Shown: in pieces, positions 53,553-61,484 of the stretch
How the letters are laid out: each line of letters begins with the position of its first letter
Position numbering within the stretch: the first letter of the stretch is position 1
DNA from: an uncultured Ruminococcus sp.
Lineage (GTDB): Bacteria; Bacillota; Clostridia; Oscillospirales; Acutalibacteraceae
Length of the DNA: 64,000 nt
NCBI GenBank assembly: GCA_904393835.1
Contig: CAJFNC010000002.1
Location: 62,001-126,000, forward strand
Direction of reading: 5' to 3'
Notes under the pieces: generated by a model
The model's database searches: none
What the model saw: only the letters and a program-made list of their open reading frames with translations
What the model was told of the DNA's origin: nothing
Position numbers and translations under genes: made by a program

Positions 53553-54128
53553 TTGCCAAGTCAGAGTGTTTTAGAGCAGAAAAAAGCTATTGTAGCACAA
53601 CTTGCAGAAAGACTTAAAAGCTCAGTAACAGGTGTTGTTGTTTGCTATGAAGGTATCAATACCGAGGACGACACAAAGCTCAGAAAAGAGCTTCGTGAAA
53701 ACGACGTTAAGTACACGGTTGTAAAGAACACACTTCTTTCACGTGCTTGTGACGAAGTAGGTCTTGAGGATATTAAGCCTGTTTTGGAGGGTACAACAGC
53801 TCTTGCTACAAGTGACACAGAGTATGCTGCCGCTGCAAGAATCCTTTGCAATTACGCTAAGGATCACGAAAACTTCAAGGTTAAGACAGCATACCTCGAC
53901 GGTGCTGTAATTGATATGGATACAATCATATCTCTTTCAAAGCTCCCGTCAAGAGATGTTCTTCTCGCAAATGTACTCGGTGCATTCCAGGCACCTATCG
54001 CATCCTTTGCTCGTGCCGTACAGGCTATCGTTGACAAGGGCGGCGTAGAAGCATGCGCAGCTGAGGCTGCACAGGAAGAGGCTCCCGCTGAGGAAGCAGC
54101 TTCCGCCGAAGAAGCTGCAGCAGAATAA
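53553..54128 (+). CDS. rplJ: 50S ribosomal protein L10
   Basis: A 191-residue L10, the stalk base that carries L7/L12 dimers. Typical segments are VLEQKKAIVAQLAERLKSS near the start, RKELRENDVKYTVVKNTLLSRA and KLPSRDVLLANVLGAFQAPI. The C-terminus is extended by an Ala/Glu-rich tail of about 25 residues (EEAPAEEAASAEE), common in clostridia. It starts at TTG after GGAGGTG. Confidence 0.96.
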   Translation: MPSQSVLEQKKAIVAQLAERLKSSVTGVVVCYEGINTEDDTKLRKELRENDVKYTVVKNTLLSRACDEVGLEDIKPVLEGTTALATSDTEYAAAARILCNYAKDHENFKVKTAYLDGAVIDMDTIISLSKLPSRDVLLANVLGAFQAPIASFARAVQAIVDKGGVEACAAEAAQEEAPAEEAASAEEAAAE

Positions 54129-54185
54129 TTTGCAGCTTAATTATTAACTTAAAAATTCCAATTTCTTATACGGAGGTAAATTAAA

Positions 54186-54563
54186 ATGGCTTCAGAAAAA
54201 ATTACTGCTATTATTGAAGAATTAAAGGGCCTTACAGTTCTTGAGCTTTCAGAGCTCGTTCACGCTGTTGAGGATGAATTTGGTGTATCAGCTGCTGCTG
54301 CTGTTGCAGTTGCCGGTCCTGCTGCTGACGGCGGCGCTGCTGCTGCTGAGCAGACAGAGTTCGAAGTTGTACTTAAGGGTGCAGGCGGCAACAAGATTGC
54401 TGTTATTAAGGCTGTTCGTGAGATTACAGGTCTTGGTCTTAAGGAAGCAAAAGCTCTCGTTGACGGTGCTCCTAAGACACTTAAGGAAGGCGTATCTAAG
54501 GACGACGCTGAAGCAATGAAGTCTAAGCTTGAAGAAGCAGGCGCTGAAGTTGAATTGAAGTAA
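54186..54563 (+). CDS. rplL: 50S ribosomal protein L7/L12
   Basis: A 125-residue L7/L12 stalk protein. It has the N-terminal dimerisation helices ([28 protein letters not shown]), an Ala/Gly-rich hinge and the C-terminal factor-binding domain ([29 protein letters not shown]). It ends the operon at a strong terminator; rpoBC do not follow. Confidence 0.97.
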   Translation: MASEKITAIIEELKGLTVLELSELVHAVEDEFGVSAAAAVAVAGPAADGGAAAAEQTEFEVVLKGAGGNKIAVIKAVREITGLGLKEAKALVDGAPKTLKEGVSKDDAEAMKSKLEEAGAEVELK

Positions 54564-54597
54564 TTCAATTTTATCATTATTGCTTATAACTAAAGAC

Positions 54598-54629
54598 AAA
54601 ACGCAGGAACCTTGGTTCCTGCGTTTTTA
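54598..54629 (+). terminator. Terminator after rplL
   Basis: AAACGCAGGAACC pairs with GGTTCCTGCGTTT, followed by TTTAAT. Confidence 0.9.
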
Positions 54630-55058
54630 ATTTGATGAGAAGGATGAGAAAATTTAAAATGAAATAAAGGAAAATAATGAAAACTAAATTGTATTTTTAA
54701 ATGTAGTGAATCCACAATGTTATTAATGCAGACTGTGTAAAAAGTACGGCTGCATTTTAATATGGGCAAGCGTACCGCGTGCTGATCGGTACGCTTGCAA
54801 ATGCCAGCAGAGATTTTCTGCTGTGAGCAATATCACAATTTATGATACTGCCCGTGCTTTGCCGTGCAAAGCTTTGTAGAGAGTTTAAATAAAGAAAAAA
54901 AGATTATATATTATTAAAGCTTCGATATGTCAAAGCTGTTAATAATTAAATATAAGTTTATATCAATTATTATAAAACAAATAAACGTTAAAATCAAGTT
55001 GTTTTTTAGGTAAACACTATATAAATGTTAAAAATAAGCGCAAAAGCCGCTCTTTATT
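54630..55058. other. Non-coding gap between rplL and the NUDIX gene
   Basis: About 430 bases with the five-hairpin element described separately (54725-54880). The rest (54880-55058) is AT-rich with no ORF. There is no trace of rpoB. Confidence 0.6.
54725..54880. ncRNA. Candidate structured RNA or multi-hairpin element, strand unknown
   Basis: Five stem-loops follow one another within about 150 bases. They are AATGCAG/CTGCATT (54725-54756), a 12-bp GCAAGCGTACCG/CGGTACGCTTGC (54766-54798), CAGCAGA/TCTGCTG (54805-54823), TATCA/TGATA (54831-54847) and GCTTTGC-cgt-GCAAAGC (54856-54872). There is no ORF and no U-tract terminator next to it on either strand. The sequence is not a copy of the three-hairpin repeat, although it shares CAAAGCTTTG. 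It could be a small RNA, a mobile hairpin element or a protein-binding array. Confidence 0.4.
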
Positions 55059-55754
55059 TTAATTCTTAATTAAAGAAATTACCTGTTCGGCTTTTTCAAT
55101 TATACGCAGATCGTTGTCGTAGGAACAAAGGTTTTTTGCCTTAGATAAGTCAACCCAGATGTAGCTGTCGATTTCTTCCTCTTGAATCTTTACCCTGTCG
55201 GTATAAGTGCGAGCCAAAAAGAAAACAACGCGTTTGCGTATGCGGCCGAACGGACAGTATTCGCTGACTTCTCTGAAACCATCGTACAGCGTTACGTCGA
55301 GCCCTGTTTCCTCCTTGATTTCTCGAATAGCTGTCTGTTTTTCGTTTTCGCCTTTTTCAATATGACCTTTGGGAAAACTCCAATATCTGCCGTTGTTGTT
55401 CTTTACAAGCAGGATTTTTGTCGATTGGGAGGTTTTGTAAAAAACAACTCCGCCGCAGGACTTTTCGTACAGACAGTTAATTCTTTTAAGGGTTACATTT
55501 TTGAGAGTTGAGAGCAGTGTGCAAATCTGCGGCTCGTAAAATACATCGCCAACCGGAGCAACAATGGCACGTTCTTCATTAAGACCGTCAAAAGTTGCGG
55601 TAGCAATCACTATGCCGTCAAAATAATCGCTGATTTCTCTGCGTGAAACAACATATGCGTTTTTCATATGGATATGGTCTGACGTAATTCGTGCCGAATG
55701 AATTTTGTCGTTGATTTTTCCGAAAATAGTGACCTTTACCTTGTCGCCGATCAT
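55059..55754 (-). CDS. NUDIX hydrolase with extra N-terminal barrel-like domain
   Basis: A 231-residue two-domain protein. Residues 1 to about 95 (GDKVKVTIFGKINDK ... ERAIVAPVGDVFYEPQICTLL) resemble the short pyrophosphatase-like barrel found before NUDIX domains in some clostridia. The NUDIX domain follows (SCGGVVFYKTSQSTKILLV, GRYWSFPKGHIEKGENEKQ) with an intact box ending REIKEETGLD, close to diadenosine-tetraphosphate hydrolases. The ATG at 55754 has AAAGGAG nine bases upstream; the GTG used by the ORF track overlaps that site. The substrate is inferred only. Confidence 0.85.
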   Translation of the reverse strand: MIGDKVKVTIFGKINDKIHSARITSDHIHMKNAYVVSRREISDYFDGIVIATATFDGLNEERAIVAPVGDVFYEPQICTLLSTLKNVTLKRINCLYEKSCGGVVFYKTSQSTKILLVKNNNGRYWSFPKGHIEKGENEKQTAIREIKEETGLDVTLYDGFREVSEYCPFGRIRKRVVFFLARTYTDRVKIQEEEIDSYIWVDLSKAKNLCSYDNDLRIIEKAEQVISLIKN

Positions 55755-55800
55755 TGCGTACACTCCTTTCTCAAAAATTTTGAAAAAATGTGATAAAAAA

Positions 55801-57096
55801 TTAATTAAACAGCGTGCTCATACTGTCGAGCTGAATTTGTGTGTTGGCACTCATAATGCCGTTGAGGAATAACACCTCATCAATTCCGTTTTCCTTGCAG
55901 TACTGAGGTAAATTTTTGCCGAATGTGCGGAAGTCAATTACGTGCACTTCCTTGTAGTTGTAAGTGAGATACGGAGCAAAAGCGTTGCCGTAGCTTTCCT
56001 TTACAACGGCTATTTTCTTATCCTGAGCTTTGTCCGAGCTTGATTTCAGCACGCTGAGCGGATTGTCACCCATCAAAAATACACCGTAGGTGTAGTCGCC
56101 TCCGGCAGCCGCGGAATAGTACGGACTGTCATAGGTGTTGACATTACCGTTTGTGTCTGTGATGTCTAATGTTACGTCATAAGGAAATTTCCAATAGTGG
56201 ACGGTGTCGGTATCAAGCACATTTGGCGCGGTTTTCATAAACGTACCCGTAAAGCCCTCAATTGTGGCTTCGGTGCAGTCATCAAGTGACAATGCCGGCA
56301 ACTTTTTTGTATCGGCAAAAGCCTTGTATGCATAATACGCGCCGAGTCCTGTCCAATGGTGATCAGACTTAAAGTAGATGTACTCTTTATTATGTTCGGA
56401 AAGATAATTATAGGCGTTAATAGCCGTTACTGATTTGTCAAGACCTGCATATATGGTTTTAATATTATCTGCCTGAGAAGTTGACGGAGCATCGCTGTCT
56501 TTAAGGCGCTGAGGAAGTCCCATTTCAGTGTGATTTGGAATTACCATATCATAAACAGTAACACCGCTGAATTTTTTTGCAAAACCGTTAACAGTCGTTG
56601 CGTATTTTTCAGCGCTTGATTCCGTACCGCCGAACAGTTCGTAACCCGCTTTGTTCCAAGCGTATATGTTATAGTATTGTGTGCCTTTTGAATTATCGTC
56701 ATCAATTTGCGGAGTTTCAAAATAAGAAGCAGAAAGAACGTCGTTGCTTTGCTCCGGTGCATCCGATGCAGTTGTTGCAGCAACTGTGCTTGTTACTTTG
56801 TTTTGCTGTTCAATAGTATCTGTTGAAATTGATTTTTTATTATCCGTGCCGCACGCTTTAAACATAAGTACAATCAATGTTATTAAAACGGCTACGATAA
56901 CTACCGCAGCTGATATAATGATAATACGGTTGCGGGTACGTCTTTTGTATTGACGTCTGCCTTGGCTGTTATATGTAGGACGTCTGTTGTAGCTGCCCTG
57001 ACGACGCTGAACCTGACGGCGGCGATATTGGTTGCTGTCATAGCTGTCGTCAAAATTATTCAAATCAAAATAATCATTGTCGTTTCGGTTGCTCAT
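55801..57096 (-). CDS. DHHW-family membrane-anchored protein
   Basis: A 431-residue protein. A cytoplasmic Arg/Gln/Tyr-rich N-terminus (about 1-58) is followed by one membrane helix (NRIIIISAAVVIVAVLITLIVLMF), a Thr/Ser linker and an extracellular DHHW domain with the motif YFKSDHHWTGLGAYYAY. The DHHW family is related to the SGNH-like AlgX/AlgJ group that acetylates polysaccharides. The DxxH-type pair here may be catalytic, and KIAVVKESYGNAFAPYL could supply the serine motif. A role in envelope polysaccharide modification is inference. Confidence 0.85.
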   Translation of the reverse strand: MSNRNDNDYFDLNNFDDSYDSNQYRRRQVQRRQGSYNRRPTYNSQGRRQYKRRTRNRIIIISAAVVIVAVLITLIVLMFKACGTDNKKSISTDTIEQQNKVTSTVAATTASDAPEQSNDVLSASYFETPQIDDDNSKGTQYYNIYAWNKAGYELFGGTESSAEKYATTVNGFAKKFSGVTVYDMVIPNHTEMGLPQRLKDSDAPSTSQADNIKTIYAGLDKSVTAINAYNYLSEHNKEYIYFKSDHHWTGLGAYYAYKAFADTKKLPALSLDDCTEATIEGFTGTFMKTAPNVLDTDTVHYWKFPYDVTLDITDTNGNVNTYDSPYYSAAAGGDYTYGVFLMGDNPLSVLKSSSDKAQDKKIAVVKESYGNAFAPYLTYNYKEVHVIDFRTFGKNLPQYCKENGIDEVLFLNGIMSANTQIQLDSMSTLFN

Positions 57097-57309
57097 AATA
57101 CGCTCCTTATAAAATCATTTTAATCAAAACTTGAAATTATGATGTAAATGCTATAAACAAACTTATTATACTACAAATAACGATTAAAAACAATATGAAT
57201 TTACAGTTTTCGCTCAAATTTGAATAAGACTTTTATCTTGTGCTCTGTAGCAGCGATGTTACAAATTTTAAAAATATTAAAAAAATAAAATAAAATATGA
57301 CAAAAACTA

Positions 57310-57338
57310 TTGATTTTCACAAAAAACTATTATACAAT
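57310..57338 (+). promoter_or_regulatory. Promoter for dockerin gene 2
   Basis: TTGATT (57310-57315), 17-base spacer, TACAAT (57333-57338), about 50 bases upstream of the start. Confidence 0.65.
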
Positions 57339-57387
57339 AGTATTGATAAAAACCGATTAATATCGGAAAACAAACGGAGGGGTTAAA

Positions 57388-58257
57388 ATGACAAAGAAGT
57401 TAATAAGTCTTTTCACTGCTGCAATGCTTGTTATTTCAATGGCTGTTTTTGCACTACCAAGCGTTTCGGCTGCGGTTGACGAAAACGGTTGCTATGTTCC
57501 GTCAGAAGATATAATCACAGATGTCGGTACAAACAGATATTATTTTTATATGCCGTCTGAATGGATTAGCGATGATTACAAAGAGGAAACAAGTCATGCC
57601 GGTATTTACTGGTGGGGTAATGGTTTGGGCTATATTGACGATGTCACTAATGATTTTCTCGAATGGCCGGGTTACCTTACTCAGAAGGGCGACGTTGAAG
57701 GTGTTTTCTATGTGGATTGCCCTGCTGATGTTACAACAATTATATGGAACAACCACTTTAACGGCGGTGCGGATCCTAACAATCCCGTGTTTAAGCTTAC
57801 AGCTGAGACAATTGCCATAGGTGCAGAGTATTATGATCCGGGTGAAAGCGATCTCTATCCCGACGGTACTGATAATTTTGACAATATGATTTATGTTTGC
57901 GACCACACGCTTACTTATGTAAATGACTTTGGTCAAAAAATATACCGTGGTGAGTGGTACTATTACTACGGGAACGGTCAGTACGGTACACATCCTACGC
58001 TTGAAGAAGCCGAAGCGGCAGGCGAGGTATTCACGGGCGACACTCATATTATTACTTCCGAAATTATCGGTGACGTTAACGGTGACGGAATAGTAGATGT
58101 AAGCGATGCGACAATTTTACAAAAAATGATTGTGGGAAGCGCAGTACTTACACCTGAGCAAGCATCGGCTGCCGACGTTAACAACGACGATGAATTGAGC
58201 ATAATCGACGTTACATTGATTCAGAAATATTCGGCAGGTGTTATAAGCGAATTTTAA
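57388..58257 (+). CDS. Secreted protein with C-terminal type I dockerin 2
   Basis: A 289-residue secreted protein. A signal peptide (KKLISLFTAAMLVISMAVFALPSVSAA) precedes an aromatic-rich domain of about 190 residues with WYYYYGNGQYGTHP and GIYWWGNGLGYI, resembling surface or carbohydrate-binding beta-sandwiches. A dockerin with two Ca-binding repeats follows: DVNGDGIVDVSDATILQKMI and DVNNDDELSIIDVTLIQKYS. No catalytic residues are recognisable. GGAGG precedes the ATG. It is monocistronic, with a terminator at 58307. Confidence 0.88.
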   Translation: MTKKLISLFTAAMLVISMAVFALPSVSAAVDENGCYVPSEDIITDVGTNRYYFYMPSEWISDDYKEETSHAGIYWWGNGLGYIDDVTNDFLEWPGYLTQKGDVEGVFYVDCPADVTTIIWNNHFNGGADPNNPVFKLTAETIAIGAEYYDPGESDLYPDGTDNFDNMIYVCDHTLTYVNDFGQKIYRGEWYYYYGNGQYGTHPTLEEAEAAGEVFTGDTHIITSEIIGDVNGDGIVDVSDATILQKMIVGSAVLTPEQASAADVNNDDELSIIDVTLIQKYSAGVISEF

Positions 58258-58306
58258 AATTAATTTTAATTACCATTAACTTTCAAGTGAAAAAGAAATA
58301 AAACGC

Positions 58307-58337
58307 AAAGCGCCGATGCACAGCTTCGGCGCTTTTT
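58307..58337 (+). terminator. Terminator after dockerin gene 2
   Basis: AAAGCGCCGA pairs with TTCGGCGCTTT, followed by TT. Confidence 0.85.
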
Positions 58338-58476
58338 GTAACAGCAAAATCCGTTTATACTTTTACTTTTTCAATAGAAATTTCGCAAATAACAGCTTTA
58401 TGTCGCAATGCACTTGAATGTACTGCTTTTTCGTGATAAAATATAAGTCAATAACGAATGTAATCGAGGGATAATT

Positions 58477-59667
58477 ATGGAATATAAATTTTCCGACAGA
58501 GTATCAAATTTGAAGCCCAGCGCCATAAGAGAAATTTTTAAATATGCCGCCGACCCCGAAGTGGTTTCGCTTTCGGCGGGAAATCCGTCCCCCGACGCTT
58601 TCCCGATTGAGGCTATTGCGGAAATTTCTGCAAATGTACTGAAAAACGACCCTATTTCCGTTTTGCAGTACAGCGTGAGCGAGGGCTATACTCCGTTGAG
58701 AAATCACGTAAAAGAGTATATGAAAAAGGAGCATAATATCGGCAGAGATTTTGACGATATTCTTATTACGACGGGCGCTCAGCAGGTTATGGACTTGTGT
58801 TCAAAGGCGCTTGTAAATGAAGGAGAAACAATTATATGTGAAGCTCCTTCTTTTGTAGGCTCGCTTAACACATTCAGAAGCTACAACGCAAAACTCAGCG
58901 GCGTAACGGTTGAGTCCGACGGTATGAATATGGAGGAGCTTGAAGAAAAGCTCAGTACAATCCCCAATGTTAAGTTTATTTACACTATTCCGAATTTTCA
59001 GAATCCGTCAGGCGTTACAATGAGCCTTGAAAAGCGTAAAAAAATGTATGAGCTTGCCAAAAAATACGGCGTGCTGATTATTGAGGACAATCCCTACGGA
59101 GATTTAAGATACAGCGGCGAAAATGTGCCGAGTATCAAGTCGTTTGACGAGGACGGCATCGTCATTTACGCGGGTTCTTTCTCTAAGGTAATCGCACCCG
59201 GCATGCGTGTTGCTTACTGTATTTGTCCAACCACTGTTTTTCAAAAACTTGTTGTGTGCAAGCAGGCAGGAGATGTGCATACAAATATCTGGTCGCAGTA
59301 TGTTTGCGATGAGTTTATGACAAAATATAACTTTAACGAACACCTCGCAAAGCTCAGAAAAATTTATGCCGCAAAGGCGGATTTTTGTATGGATTTGCTC
59401 GACAAATACTGCGCTCCCGCAATCACTTATCACAGAATTGACGGCGGCTTGTTTATTTGGTGTGATTTACCGAAAAACGTTGATATGCCTGAATTTTGCA
59501 AGCTTGCGGTACAGAACAAGGTTTGCGTAGTGCCCGGCAATGCGTTTTTAACCGATGAAAATATAGAATGTCACAGCTTCAGGATTAATTTTTCCACACC
59601 TACCGACGAACAGCTCGAAAAGGGCATTAAAATTCTGGGTGAGCTTGCCGGTAAAATCTGTAAATAA
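58477..59667 (+). CDS. PLP-dependent aminotransferase (MocR/LysN-like, no HTH)
   Basis: A 396-residue fold-type I aminotransferase related to the catalytic half of MocR regulators and to 2-aminoadipate transaminase (LysN/KAT II). Segments include LSAGNPSPDAFPIEAI, the cofactor region TTGAQQVMDLC, YTIPNFQNPSGVTMS, and the PLP lysine in AGSFSKVIAPGMRVAY. There is no DNA-binding domain. The amino-acid substrate is not assigned; aromatic or branched-chain/aminoadipate substrates are possible. It ends 17 bases before trpS. Confidence 0.9.
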   Translation: MEYKFSDRVSNLKPSAIREIFKYAADPEVVSLSAGNPSPDAFPIEAIAEISANVLKNDPISVLQYSVSEGYTPLRNHVKEYMKKEHNIGRDFDDILITTGAQQVMDLCSKALVNEGETIICEAPSFVGSLNTFRSYNAKLSGVTVESDGMNMEELEEKLSTIPNVKFIYTIPNFQNPSGVTMSLEKRKKMYELAKKYGVLIIEDNPYGDLRYSGENVPSIKSFDEDGIVIYAGSFSKVIAPGMRVAYCICPTTVFQKLVVCKQAGDVHTNIWSQYVCDEFMTKYNFNEHLAKLRKIYAAKADFCMDLLDKYCAPAITYHRIDGGLFIWCDLPKNVDMPEFCKLAVQNKVCVVPGNAFLTDENIECHSFRINFSTPTDEQLEKGIKILGELAGKICK

Positions 59668-59684
59668 CTTTGGAGGATATAATT

Positions 59685-60686
59685 ATGGAAAACGAACAGA
59701 AAAAAGAGGTTGTATTCAGCGCGATACAGCCCAGCGGTTCTATTACGCTCGGCAACTATCTCGGCGCACTCAGAAACTGGGTTAAAATGCAGGACGAGTA
59801 CAACTGCATTTACGCCCTTGCAGATTTGCATACAATTACCGTAAGACAAGATCCAAAGCAAATGCGTAAAAACATTCTTGACGCTTATGCTTCTTTGCTT
59901 GCCTGCGGAATTGACGTTGAAAAGAGCATATTTTTTATTCAGAGTCACGTGCATACCCATGCTGAAATGTCATGGCTTTTGAGCTGTTACACGCAGTTCG
60001 GCGAGCTTTCAAGAATGACTCAGTTTAAGGATAAATCAGCTAAACACGCCGACAACATAAACGCAGGCCTGTTTACGTATCCCGTGCTTATGGCAGGCGA
60101 TATTCTTTTGTATCAGGCTGACAAGGTGCCAGTAGGCGCCGACCAAAAACAACACATTGAAATTACACGAAACATCGCCGAAAGATTCAACGGACTTTAC
60201 GGCAACGTGTTCAAAATTCCCGAGGGCTTTATTCCAAAAAACGGAGCAAGAGTAATGAGCTTACAGGATCCTACAAAGAAGATGAGCAAGTCTGACGAAA
60301 ATGCCAACGGCTGTGTTCATTTGCTTGACCCGCCCGAAGTTATTATGAAAAAATTCAAGCGCGCCATTACCGACAGCGAAGCCTGTGTGCGTTATGCTGA
60401 AGGTAAAGACGGTGTTAACAATCTAATGGCTATTTACAGTGCCGTTACGGGGCTTAGCTATGAACAGATTGAGCACGACTTTGACGGCAAGGGATACGGC
60501 GACTTTAAAACCGCAGTCGGCGAGGCTGTTGTGGAAACTCTGCGTCCGATTCAGGAAAAATACAATCAGTACATCAGCGACAAGGCTTATCTTGAGGAGT
60601 GTTATCGCAAGGCTGACGAGATTGCGCTTAAAATCAGTTCACGTACACTCGGCAAGGCGATGAAAAAGGTCGGCTTTGTGCTTTAA
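59685..60686 (+). CDS. trpS: Tryptophanyl-tRNA synthetase
   Basis: A 333-residue class I aminoacyl-tRNA synthetase charging tRNA-Trp. The HIGH region is PSGSITLGNYLGALRNW, with Thr in place of His as in bacillary TrpRS. The KMSKS motif is KKMSKSDEN, and the tryptophan-site helix YPVLMAGDILLYQADKVPVGADQKQHIE is intact. GGAGG precedes the ATG at 59685. No T-box leader is visible, because it follows the aminotransferase by only 17 bases. Confidence 0.96.
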   Translation: MENEQKKEVVFSAIQPSGSITLGNYLGALRNWVKMQDEYNCIYALADLHTITVRQDPKQMRKNILDAYASLLACGIDVEKSIFFIQSHVHTHAEMSWLLSCYTQFGELSRMTQFKDKSAKHADNINAGLFTYPVLMAGDILLYQADKVPVGADQKQHIEITRNIAERFNGLYGNVFKIPEGFIPKNGARVMSLQDPTKKMSKSDENANGCVHLLDPPEVIMKKFKRAITDSEACVRYAEGKDGVNNLMAIYSAVTGLSYEQIEHDFDGKGYGDFKTAVGEAVVETLRPIQEKYNQYISDKAYLEECYRKADEIALKISSRTLGKAMKKVGFVL

Positions 60687-60696
60687 ATTCAAAATA

Positions 60697-60722
60697 AACA
60701 GGGAGCATTGCTCCCTGTTTTT
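60697..60722 (+). terminator. Terminator after trpS
   Basis: AAACAGGGAGC-att-GCTCCCTGTTTTT. Confidence 0.9.
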
Positions 60723-60757
60723 GCATATTCGGCAGAAAAATTGAAATTAATAATAGT

Positions 60758-61321
60758 CTATATAAGGTGTTTTCCGATTTGATAAACGGCGTTGTTATCG
60801 CAAATTTTTTTGCCGTTTTCTTTTACCCGTGCACTTTCAATTTTACTGCCTCTTTTGGCGCAGTATTCCGACAAAATCCGTTTGGTTTGCTTTGGTACAT
60901 TACAGTAGTCAAAAATCAGGTAGTAGTTGTCGTTGTAGAGATAGGCTGAATTTTTGTTGCAGTAAATGTTTTGGCGATACAGCTTTTCAATTACTTCAAG
61001 AAAATTCGAGCTGTTGCCGATTTTATAGCAGACGCTTGGAACTGAGCCTTTAATTTTATATCGTTTGTGCAGAATTTTGTCGGCGGTTATCAAAATATAA
61101 CAATCATCGCCGATTTCTATTGCTTCAAGCTGAACGTTTTTGCCGTTTATCTCAAGTCCTGTTTTCTGACATGCAAGGCGCATTATTCTGAGCAGGATTC
61201 TGCGCGAATGAATGTCGTTTAAGCCGAGAGTGTCGAAGCTCAGCGAAAAATCACGCATATCCTGACTGCACAGTATGATAAGGGCACGGTTTTCAGATAG
61301 CTTTTCAACTGTCAAAATCAT
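60758..61321 (-). CDS. MecA-like adaptor protein
   Basis: A 187-residue protein whose N-terminal part (MILTVEKLSENRALIILCSQDMRDF, ending IEIGDDCYILITADK) follows the N-terminal substrate-binding domain of MecA. Its C-terminal part (NSAYLYNDNYYLIFDY ... LSEYCAKRGSK ... VKENGKKICDNNAVYQI) follows the ClpC-binding MecA domain. MecA adaptors deliver proteins to ClpCP. The match is by pattern, not search. The ATG lies almost on the GGAGG, so a TTG at 61315, seven bases from it, may be the true start. Confidence 0.65.
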   Translation of the reverse strand: MILTVEKLSENRALIILCSQDMRDFSLSFDTLGLNDIHSRRILLRIMRLACQKTGLEINGKNVQLEAIEIGDDCYILITADKILHKRYKIKGSVPSVCYKIGNSSNFLEVIEKLYRQNIYCNKNSAYLYNDNYYLIFDYCNVPKQTKRILSEYCAKRGSKIESARVKENGKKICDNNAVYQIGKHLI

Positions 61322-61484
61322 TCCTCCCGTAAAGAACTGCCATTATCATATTATGATGATACCGCTTTTTTTGCAAGTAATTATTAGTGGAAATTTGACA
61401 GGAAAATATCAACATATAGTATTGCCATTTTTAGTTTATAATGATAAAATTATCTTAAAAATTATATCTGAAAGGATGATTTGT

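Noticed and set aside
59668-59684. A T-box leader for trpS
   Set aside because: There are only 17 bases between the aminotransferase stop and the trpS start, with no T-box sequence.
61275-61484. Long upstream extension of the GH13 ORF in the track
   Set aside because: It overlaps the MecA-like gene and lacks a ribosome site; AAAGGATG and ATG at 61485 match the GH13 N-terminus.
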